This document shows, piece by piece, positions 41,464-49,915 of a stretch of 64,000 bases of DNA. A program made the position numbers and the translations under genes. Position 1 is the first letter of the stretch. Each line of letters opens with the position of its first letter. Source of the DNA: Medakamo hakoo (taxonomy: Eukaryota > Chlorophyta > Trebouxiophyceae > Coccomyxaceae); NCBI GenBank assembly GCA_026636295.1, contig CP089453.1, forward strand, positions 1,054,001-1,118,000, in the 5' to 3' direction. The notes under the pieces are model-generated. The model ran no database searches. It was given only the letters and a program-made list of their open reading frames with translations, and was not told where the DNA came from.

Positions 41464-42464
41464 TTACGCCGCCTTCTCCTTCTGGACGACGACCTTGAAC
41501 TCGCCCACCACCTCCGGGTGCAGGCGCACAGTGGCGTCGTAGGTGCCGAGAGACTTAATTTCCGGCAGCGTCACACCCCGCTTGTCCAGCGCGCGGCCCG
41601 TCTGCTGTTCGATGGCGGCCACGACCTCCGCGGCCGTCACCGAGCCGAAGATGACGTCACCCTCGCCCGCTTTCTTCTTGATGACGAATTTGCCAATGGT
41701 GGCCAGGGCCGTCGCCATGGCTTTGGCCTTGTTCTTGACTTCTTCCGCCCGAGCGACGTCGGCCTCCTTCGCGGCTTCCGCCTGTTTCAAAATCCCGGGC
41801 GTCGCGACGGACGCGGCGCGCTGCGGGGCCAGAAAGTTGCGGTAGAAGCCCAGCGGGACGGTGGCGAGGTCGCCCTTGGCGCCCAAGCCCTGGACGGGCG
41901 TGTTGAGGACGACCTAGTTGGTTTGGGGGGAGGCGCAGGGGGTGAGTGGTTTTTCGGCCACGCGCTTGCGCCGGCGGCTAGCTCTGCGCTTTTTGCTCCG
42001 GCCGGGGGCGCCCGTACAACTCCGCCTTCCATCTCCAACACCACCCGCCACTCTCACGCGTCTAAACTGCACGTCATGTCACACCTGCATCTTCTTGACG
42101 ACCTTCTTGTTGGCCTCGACGCGGAGGGGCGTGCGGGAACGGGAGGCAGTCTGTGTGTGTGTGTGTGGCCAGGCGTGAGTTTCGGGGGCGTGGGGCTTGA
42201 AAAAAAAGAGAGGGCAGGTTGATGCTGCTCCTGAAGCGTAACTGAAGTGCTATAGTACGCTTTGGAACGTGCGGGCGAGGCGGTGTGGGCGCAGCGTCGT
42301 GGCCTGGCCGCGGCTAGAGAGCAATCGTCGACTCGCCGGCGGTGCGGCGCCGGCGCCGCTAGCGGAAAAAAATCGGCGTCGCAGCGCCGACACACCAAAA
42401 GACGCACCGTGGAGGTGGTGGAGACTGAAGCGGCGGAAATGCCGCGGCCCAGGGAGACCGGCAT
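41464..42464 (-). CDS. RPL9: Plastid ribosomal protein bL9c, three exons
   Basis: Exons are 42464..42408, 42150..42085 and 41913..41464 (573 nt, 190 aa), all phase 0. Exon 1 and most of exon 2 make a transit-like peptide (MPVSLGRGISAASVSTTST, then TASRSRTPLRVEANKK). Exon 2 ends KKMQ and exon 3 opens VVLNTPVQGLGAKGDLATV, so the bacterial L9 start MQVVL is rebuilt across the intron. GFYRNFLAPQRAA, a long Lys/Glu helix and the C-terminal domain (LFGSVTAAEVV read here as IFGSVTAAEVVAAIE, RGVTLPEIKSLGTYDA) follow. It is part of the 50S subunit of chloroplast ribosomes. Donors are GTGCGT and GTGTGA. Confidence 0.93.
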
Positions 42465-42686
42465 GGTGTGTGAGTGCTGGTGCGGGATGGAAAAAGAGAA
42501 AACTCGCCCCGGAACGTTTTGGTTTGTGTGAGCGACGAGCGTCGAGCCGGCTGCACAGAGAAGAAGAGGGGCGCCAAGAGCAAGCGCAAGATGGGCTCCC
42601 TCCCGCCGTGACGGCCCGCCATCCCCTTTCCCTCGCTCGGCAACTCACACCACCGTCGAGCCCACATCTCTGGGCACCGAACGAGA

Positions 42687-45600
42687 ATGCCGCCACGTTC
42701 CCGCCGGTCCACGGCGGCTGCAGCCGCGGCCGACGCAACGACAACCCACACGGCCGCGTCGCCGCGCTCGCCCTCCGCCCTCGCCCTGGACCGCGACGGT
42801 ACCCCACCGTTCGAGCCTGCTGTCTCCTCGGGTGGCGTGCCGCTCACGCGGTCTCGTGCCAGGGCCCGCATGGTCGCCTGCACATCTGCCGAACTGGACA
42901 AGTGAGTTTTTTTTGCTTCGCATTGAAAAATGGCGGGCTGGCGCGTGGGCGCTGCCGTTGCGTGCGGAGAGACGGGCTTGTGCCGTCCGCCAATTGCCAT
43001 CGCGGCGATGTTGGCATGTCCTCTAGGAGGCATCGCGGTTGGGTGTGGGGTGTGGCACCCCCTGGTTGATCAGCGCGGCGCTCGGCGGCAAAACCTCGCG
43101 CCAACACTTTTTTCTTCCCCTCCCCTGCAAACCACGCAGGCTCACCCGCTCCCCCGACTTCCTCGCGTGGCGGGAAGCGTCGACGGCCCGCGCACAACGC
43201 GCTCTAGCCGGGCGCATCCTCGCGGCGCTTCTCGCCCTCCTACTCGCCGCTGGGTTGGGTGGCGTGGCCACCGCCCGCGGGCGGTGGACGGCCGCCCGGG
43301 CACACCAGGCGGTAGCTGTCGTGCCTCCTCCGCCGCCGACCGAAGCCGCCACCGCTCTCGCTCCCGCCCTGGCCGCCGAGCTAGCCCAAGCCAAAGCCCT
43401 GGCCGAAAAGGCCGAGGCAGCCGCCGCCGCCGCCCGCGCCGCCGCCGCGTCCGCGTCGTCGGCGCGCATTGATGCAGAGCGCCGGGCCGCCGCGGCCGAC
43501 GCGGGGCGCGCGGCAGCGGAAGCGGCACTGAAGGAAGCTGCGGCGGCGGCGGCGGCCAAACCCCTGCCGGGGCTGCCGGGGCGCTTGCTGCAAGCCAATC
43601 CTGCTGGCGTGGCAGCGGGCGCGGCGGCGTTGGGCGCGGCAGCCGCGTGGGTGGCTGGGCGGCTGGTGGGCGGTGGGCACGAGGCCGCCGTCGGGCAGGC
43701 GGCCGACGAGCCGCCGACCACTGCCACGGCCGCCGCCTCTCCGGCCGTCGCGTCGCCCACCCACCTGACCGCCGCGGACCTGCCGCCTCTGCCGCCCGTC
43801 GCGGGCGGCGGCGCCACGCCCACGCCCTTTGCGGCGGCGGGGGAGGTCCACCTCACCCTGCCGTCCTCGCCCCGCCTGGCGTCCTCTCCCCGCGCCACGC
43901 TCGCGGGCGCTGCGTCCCCTCGCGGCCCGCCGCAGCCGTCCCTGCTCGTCGACGGCCACCGCGTCGATGCCGCTGCTGTCACAGCCCTGCGCGCCGACCT
44001 GGCGGCCGCCGGCGCGGCCGCGTCCGAGAGAGAGGCTGCGCTCGCGGCCGCGCGCGCGGCGCTTGATGAAGCGGCGGCGGCGCAAGCCGCAGCCGCTGCG
44101 GAAGCCGCCGCGGCGTTAGATGCGGCGGCGGCAGCCCGTGTAGAAGCCTCGTCCGCCCGGGCGGCGGCGGACGCGGCGCGGACTGAAGCGGAAGCGTTGC
44201 GTGCCGCGGCCGCAGGCGCTGCTGCCCAGGCCTCTGCGGCCGAAGCAGCCCGCGATGCGGCGGTCGCCGCCGCGTCCGCGGTCCGTGAAGTCGCGGACGC
44301 GGGGACGTCCCCGCGCGCCGCGCGCACGGACGCCGCGACCAGGTCGCGGTCGCCCGTGTCCCCGCTGGGGCCGCACGCGACGGGGCCGGCGTCGCCTTTC
44401 ACCTCCACGCTGGCCTCCCCCGCGTCCGCCGCCGCTTCCACGGCGTCCGCCCGCCTGGAGGCCCAGCTGGACCAGGTGACGGCGAGTCTAGCGGAGAGTG
44501 AAGGCCGCCGGGCGGCTGTTGTCGCGGAGCTGCGCCAGTACCAGCAGGTGAGTGAGGTGGGACGGATGGGGTGGGATGGGATGGGGGTGGGGGGGAGCGC
44601 GCACGGCCACCCCCTTTCCTTTCCATCCCTCTGTTCATTTGCTTTTCTCATTCGCCCGCCGCACGCACCGCGTCCTTCCCCCACCCATTCCCTCACCCGC
44701 CGCGTTTTTGCTGCCCTCCTCCTCCTCTCTCCCCCACACCCCTTGCCCTCCACGCATCCCCCCCCCCCCCCTTTGTTTCTTCCGCGGCAGTGGCGCGACA
44801 ACGACGCGTTTGCCCGCCTATTTGGTGGTGAGGACGATGCCGACTTGCCGCCGCCATCGCCGCTGTCGCCGCCGCCACGTTGATTTTATTTTTAGGAAGC
44901 CAGTCGGAGGGTGGGCGCGATGGGAGAAGCGCCTTGAGCGCCTTCCACGGCGCGCGCGGGGCGCCCCACCCGCCCCCGCCCTTCTCTCCCACGCCACACG
45001 CACGGACACGGGCTTGCACGCCCCTTTCCTCCCGTCTGCCGCTGTGTTTCGGAACTTTGGTCAAGGTCTCCACTGTGCAACCCCTGTTAGCGTTCGCCAT
45101 TGCGCCCGCGGCGTTTTGTCATTACTTGTTTTTTTTTGTCTTTACGCTTTTTTTCTGGACTTTCCCAATTCTTTTTTCCTTCGTCGCACCACCAACCGCA
45201 CACACGAGCCATCCAACCTCTCACCACAGGACCTGTCCCAGCTTGGGCTCTTACTCGGTCGGTCCGACGGCGAGCGCGCCGCGCTGGAGGCCGAGCTGGG
45301 TGCTGCGAGAGCGGCCGCTCGGACCGCAGCCTCCCGCCTGGACACCGCTGTCTCGGCTTCGCGCGCCGCCCTGGTCCGGGCCAGCTGGGCGGGCGGGCGG
45401 ACGAGCGCCTCTTCTCCTCCACCCGACCGCGGCCTGCTGCGGGCGGCGACGGATCTGGCGGAGGCGGCGGCCGAAGTGCGGGCTGTGCTGGCCGAGGCTG
45501 CACGCGAGGACGGAGACGAAGCGGTGGAGGGAGAAGCCGGCGGCGGCGGTGGGGCGTCCGCGCCTCCCTCCCCCGGCACGGCGCGGCCGCGGGCGTGGGC

Positions 45601-46333
45601 GTCGCCCCGGACCGACAACCCGCTGTTTGAGCAGTGGCAGCCGGACGGTGGGGGAGTGGTGGAGGGGGGCGCTGTGCCGCCGCCGCCCAGCAGCAGCGGC
45701 GGCGGCAGCAGGGACGCCGCCGCTGCTGCGCCTCCGTCCGCGCCTGCCGCCCTCCTTTGCCGGGCATTGGACCGGGCTGCCACGGCTGTCGCCGGCGCGG
45801 GCCACGCCCCCAGCGCAGCCGCCCTGGCGGGCTTTGTCGCGCAACTCTCCGCCCACCCGCCTCCCGCGCTGGCAGCGGCGGCAACGGCCGCCGCGGCCGC
45901 ATCGGCTGCCTCCACCCGCGCCGCGTCCACGGCTGCCAAAGCCGCTGCCCGCTTAGACGACCTGCTGGCCCGCCGCCACGGCGCGGACGCCCTGCTGGCC
46001 CGCCTGGAAGCGGAGGCGTGTGCAGCCGCGGCTGAGGTGGGCACGTGCGCGGCAGCGGCGGGGCGCCTGGAAGCCGCGTCGGCGGCGCGCCTCGCCCTGC
46101 TTGGCGCGGTCGAAGAAGCGTGTCAGAAGGTGGGCGGCCGGGAGGGCGCGGCGCAAGTGGCGGCGAGTGCCGCGGCGGCGGCCCTGGATGGGCTGGCCAG
46201 GGCGGCCGCGGCCGCGCTGGTGTGTGCGGTGGGGGGGGGTGGGGGGGGGGGCGAGGCCGGTGGCAAGGCGCAGCCTGCGTCGGCGTCGCCGACCCGGCCG
46301 GCCCTGGTGCCGGCCAACAGCCGCGGTGTGTAG
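42687..46333 (+). CDS. Large Ala-rich coiled-coil protein with one N-terminal membrane span, function unknown
   Basis: Exons 42687..42901, 43140..44547 and 45230..46333 (2727 nt, 908 aa) keep one frame. The N-terminal 72 residues are Ser/Arg/Ala-rich. AELDKLTRSPDFLAWREAS then precedes a single hydrophobic span, GRILAALLALLLAAGLGG. Two long Ala/Glu/Arg coiled coils follow (about 43370-43560 and 43970-44300), separated by a Gly/Pro linker, then a third near the C-terminus. Exon 2 ends VVAELRQYQQ and exon 3 continues DLSQLGLLLGRSDGERAAL in the same heptad pattern. An alternative last exon, 44791..44883, also fits phase 0 after exon 2 and would end the protein at 572 aa. I do not recognise the family; a tether or golgin-like role is only a guess. 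Confidence 0.6.
44791..44883 (+). other. Alternative terminal exon of the coiled-coil gene
   Basis: 93 nt preceded by a long pyrimidine run and GGCAG, reading WRDNDAFARLFGGEDDADL and a short Pro/Ser tail to a TGA, in phase with the exon ending at 44547. It has no phase-compatible donor leading to the 45230 exon, so it can only be a last exon. Confidence 0.4.
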
Positions 46334-46497
46334 GGAGCGGAAGGACGAGGCCCGAGCGCGAAGGGGTCGAGTCGACAGAAAAGGAAGGGGCCCAGCGCCC
46401 GTCGTCGGGGCGGATAGGGTCGGGTCCGACGACCGCCCCGACGCTTCTTCACTCCCCGAATTTGACTCGGCCCGCCCGAATGCCAGCCCCCGTAACC

Positions 46498-48298
46498 ATG
46501 GCCAGCACCGCGCCCGCCAGCCTGGGAGCTGCTCGGCTGACTGGCCGCCGTGCGGCGCCCGCGCCCGCGCGGGTCGCCGTCGGCTGCAGCGCTCGCCCTG
46601 CCCGTGTCGGCGCCGTCGTCGTCGGCCCGACGCCGCGCCGTTTTGTTGCCGCGTCCGCGACCGCCACGGCACCGCCGGCCGCCTCCAAGAAGACGCCGCC
46701 CATGCCCTTTGTCCGCCTGGCCGACCAGGAGGAAATGAAGCTGGCCCTGCTGCTGAACGTCGTCGACCCGGCCGTGGGCGGCGTCCTCATCATGGGCGAC
46801 CGCGGCACGGGCAAATCGGTGGCGGTGCGTTGTGCGCGTGTTGAGGTGTTGGGGTGGTGTGCTGGGAGGGCATGTGCAGAGCTGGTGCTGGAAGGCGGGG
46901 GCGGGGCGCCTTGCGCACGCCTGGCGCTGGCGTGCGTGGCGGAGGCGGGCGGCCGGCGCGCACACGCGTCGCCCCCCCTGCCCCGCGCTCGCGCGACGGG
47001 AAAAACTAGCCGCCAAGGTCTCCCCCCCCCCCCCTCCCCCGACCCTCACCCCCCGACCCTGCCCCTCCGTCGTCCCGCACGCATCAGGTCCGCGCCGTCG
47101 CCGAACTGCTGCCCGACCTGGACGTCGTGCCCGGCGACCCCTTCAACTCGTCCCCCACCGACCCCAAACTCATGGGCCCGGACGCGCTCGCCCGGTTCCG
47201 GGCGGGTGAGGCGCTGCCCGTCGGCGCCGCGAAAACGCCGCTGGTCGAACTGCCGCTGGGCGCGACGGAGGACCGCATTTGCGGGACGATCGACATTGAG
47301 AAAGCGCTGAGTGAGGGCGTGAAGGCGTACGAGCCTGGGCTGCTGGTGCGTTTTTTTGTGTGGGGAGGGGGAGGCGGCCCCGGGCCGGCTGGGGCGGGAG
47401 AGGGAGGTTTCGCACGACCGAAAAAAGAAGACAGGAAAACTCACGTTCTTTTCCACCCCCACCCCCTCAAAATAAAACGCACGCGCAGGCCAAAGCCAAC
47501 CGGGGCATCCTGTACGTGGACGAAGTCAACCTGCTGGACGACGGCCTGGTGGACGTCGTGCTGGACGCCGCCGCGGGCGGCGTCAACACAGTGGAGCGGG
47601 AGGGCGTGTCCATCTCCCACCCGGCCCGCTTCATCATGGTCGGGTCGGGCAACCCGGCGGAGGGCGAGCTGCGCCCCCAGCTGCTCGACCGGTTCGGCCT
47701 GGCCGTCAACGTCGGCACCATGCCCGACCTGGAGGCCCGCACCCGCATGGTCCTGGACCGCATGGCATACGACGCTGACCCGGCCGGCTTTGCGGCGGGC
47801 GCCGAGCCCGAGCAGGAGGCGTTGCGGGCGAAGCTGGCGTCCGCGCGCGCCCGCCTGCCGTCTGTGGCCGTCCCGCGCGAGGTCCGCCTGGTCATCTCCA
47901 AGATCTGCTCCCTGCTCGACGTCGACGGCATCCGCGGCGACATCGTCACCAACAAGGCCGCGCGCGCGCTCGTCGCGCTGGAGGGCCGGGCCGAAGTCAC
48001 GAACGACGACGTGAAGCGCGTGATTGGCCTGTGCCTCAACCACCGGCTGCGCAAGGACGTCCTGGACTCCATCGACAACGGGTACAAGGTCGCGCTGGCG
48101 TTCAAGCGTGTGACCAACCCCGCGGCGGCGGAGCGGGAGGCCAAGGAAGCCGCGGAGAAGAAGGCGGCGGAGGCGGAAGCGAGCAAGAAGGCGGGGTCGT
48201 GGGGTGGGCTGCCCGGCATGCCCGGCGGGGCGAAGCCGTCGGCGCCGCCCGCACAGGAGAAGAAGGCGGGGGCGTGGGGAGGGCTGCCGGGGAGGTGA
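46498..48298 (+). CDS. CHLI: Magnesium chelatase subunit I (CHLI), plastid, three exons
   Basis: Exons are 46498..46824, 47088..47345 and 47489..48298 (1395 nt, 464 aa), all phase 0. I prefer the ATG at 46498 (context accATGGcc) to the in-frame ATG at 46480. The first 70 residues are a transit-like peptide. Walker A is MGDRGTGKS, split from [16 protein letters not shown] by intron 1. Walker B is [25 protein letters not shown] and the sensor region [16 protein letters not shown] (read as [10 protein letters not shown]) complete the AAA+ core. CHLI hexamers drive Mg2+ insertion into protoporphyrin IX with CHLD and CHLH. The C-terminal tail is odd: [11 protein letters not shown] appears twice in near-identical form (second copy [11 protein letters not shown]). 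Donors at both introns are GTGCGT. Confidence 0.95.
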
Positions 48299-48612
48299 GG
48301 ACGGTGGTGTGTGTGGGAGAGGGAGAGGGAGGGGACGTGCAAGAGAGTGGGGACGCACAGCGCCGTTCTTTTTCATTCGTTGTCGCCCGCACCACCGGCC
48401 GCCCTCACCAGCCCGACCCAACCCTTCATAAAGGCCTCGAAAATCCGCCTGGCCGTACCGCGGGAAAAAGCGCGACCATTTTTTTAGATGGTCCCGCGAT
48501 CGAGAGTGAGGTTGGTGGGTCGGTGGGGGATGGTCGGTGGGTTCAAACCTCCCCCCCCCCCCGCCGCCTTATTCGTGCACCACACCACGCACGCACTCTC
48601 CCCCCTCGCCCT
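48299..48612. other. Gap CHLI / tRNA-Leu
   Basis: 314 bp with GA-rich DNA (48310-48345), a T-run (48479-48485), and a C12 run (48549-48560). GTGGGTTCAAACCTCC at about 48536 resembles a tRNA T-arm, but its stem does not pair. Likely the CHLI 3' UTR and the tRNA upstream region. Confidence 0.4.
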
Positions 48613-48854
48613 GCGCGTGTCGCCTAGCCTGGTCCATGGCGTGGGTTTTAAGCTTGGTTGACGTGCCCTCGTCGTCGGGTGTGTGTGGCGGTGGGAGGAT
48701 GGCTGGGGGGGCGGGATGTTCTGGCCCTGGGGCCACCACCCCATCCCTTGCCCCCCACCCCCTTCCACCCCTCACCCCTCGGCGACGCCGACGCGGCTCG
48801 CATGAAGGCACCCATGGGCGTCCGCCCTCATGGGTTCGAATCCCATCGCGCGCA
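48613..48854 (+). tRNA. tRNA-Leu(UAA) with a 156-nt intron
   Basis: Two exons, 48613-48652 and 48809-48854, fold as a class II tRNA. Acceptor GCGCGTG (48613-48619) pairs with CGCGCGC (48847-48853), including one G-U pair, with discriminator A48854. The D stem is GCC/GGC with GG in the loop. Anticodon stem TGGGT (48642-48646) pairs with ACCCA (48810-48814). The loop TTTAAG + C gives anticodon TAA at 48649-48651. The variable arm is GGGCG-TC-CGCCC. The T arm is ATGGG-TTCGAAT-CCCAT. The intron (48653-48808) sits after position 37, the canonical nuclear site. A TTTTT run at 48857-48861 serves as the Pol III terminator. Confidence 0.88.
48653..48808 (+). other. Intron of tRNA-Leu(UAA)
   Basis: 156 nt between anticodon positions 37 and 38. 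Long for a nuclear tRNA intron. Rich in G on the left and C on the right, so it could fold back on itself. Confidence 0.8.
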
Positions 48855-48965
48855 GATTTTTGCAATCATCGGACGTGCGAGAGGGTGTGCGCGCAAGGTG
48901 GAGGACCCCCGCGCGCTGCCGCGACAGACCCGCGTTTTGCGCGGCGCCCCCCACGCCGCCTCAAA

Positions 48966-49592
48966 ATGCGCCTGCGCGCCGCCCTCGCCCTCCTGCTGGC
49001 CATGGGTGTGACGGTCACGGCACGCGTGGTGGACCCGCCGCCCAAGGCGTGGCTGCCCCACAACGCGAGCGAGGTGCGACGTGCAAAAACTCGTTCGATG
49101 CGCGAGCTGTTGCAGCCAACCCCGCGCCCCCCCTTTTTTTCTCACGCTGCTGCGCTGCGCACTCCACACCACCGACAGGCCAAACAGCGGCTGGACGAAG
49201 CCGCCGCCATCCTGGGCGACGAGCTGGCAGGCTGGAAGCTGGCGCTGAGCGGCGGCGCCAGCTTCGCCTTCCCGCCCGAGCCCAACGACACCGCGCCGTA
49301 CTGCGCCGGCTCCAACTGCGCGCGCCTGTCCGACCTCATGCCCCAACTGGAGTTCAAGGTCAAACACAGCGTGGTGCTGTGCCCGCTCGCCGACTTTTAC
49401 GCCGGCAAGTGCTTGGCGCCCGGCTGCGGTGTGTGCGACCCGGCCTGCCCGATCTTCAGGCGCTTCCCGGAATATTTGACGCTGCCGGGTCCGCTGGGGA
49501 CGGGCCTGTTTTGCAATGGGTGCAACCCCTGCTGCCAAAAGGCGGACGACCCGACGCTCGCGCTCAACAACACGTGCCGGATCGTTGAGTGA
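48966..49592 (+). CDS. Cys-rich secreted or lumenal protein, function unknown, two exons
   Basis: Exons are 48966..49073 and 49179..49592 (522 nt, 173 aa), phase 0, donor GTGCGA. Residues 1-20 (MRLRAALALLLAMGVTVTA) are a clear signal peptide. The mature part has an N-glycosylation sequon near residue 33 (NAS) and others (NDT, NNT). The C-terminal 90 residues carry about 13 cysteines: YCAGSNC, VVLCPLADFYAGKCLAPGC, GVCDPACPIF and GLFCNGCNPCCQK. A disulfide-rich extracellular domain is likely. I do not recognise the family. The start lies 112 bp past the tRNA-Leu, so its promoter overlaps the tRNA gene. Confidence 0.75.
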   Translation: MRLRAALALLLAMGVTVTARVVDPPPKAWLPHNASEVRRAKTRSMRELLQPTPRPPFFSHAAALRTPHHRQAKQRLDEAAAILGDELAGWKLALSGGASFAFPPEPNDTAPYCAGSNCARLSDLMPQLEFKVKHSVVLCPLADFYAGKCLAPGCGVCDPACPIFRRFPEYLTLPGPLGTGLFCNGCNPCCQKADDPTLALNNTCRIVE

Positions 49593-49915
49593 GTGGGTGG
49601 AGGCGGCTGAGGGCGGAGGCGCGCGCGGGCGGGGGTCGAAACGTGAGTTGTCATTGCCGGCGGACGGGGTGAAGCAGCCTGCCCAGCCTCCCTCCATCCA
49701 TCCACTGTTCGATCAAGGAGGGGAAAAAACTCGCTCTTGCTTCACACACGCCCAGCAAAAAATCCCCGGACACACACACGCGCGCGCGCGCGTGCACACA
49801 CACACCCTCTCATGCGCGCTCTCTCTCCCTCTCATATGTGCTCTCTCAACGCTCCGCTCCACTCACTCCCCCACCCAAAAAACGCCACACACCACACACA
49901 AAAACACGCGCCCCC
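49593..49915. other. Convergent gap, Cys-rich protein / FtsH
   Basis: 323 bp of 3' flanks. It includes a 36-bp alternating purine-pyrimidine tract at 49770-49805, (CA)n-(CG)n-(CA)n, followed by further CA-rich DNA. No gene is seen. Confidence 0.5.

Noticed and set aside
48530-48550. GTGGGTTCAAACCTCC as a second tRNA near tRNA-Leu
   Set aside because: The T stem does not pair on either strand, and no other arms are found.
48781-48860. A permuted or halved tRNA, because only the variable and T arms were seen first
   Set aside because: A matching 5' half with pairing acceptor, D and anticodon stems lies upstream at 48613-48652, so an ordinary intron explains it.
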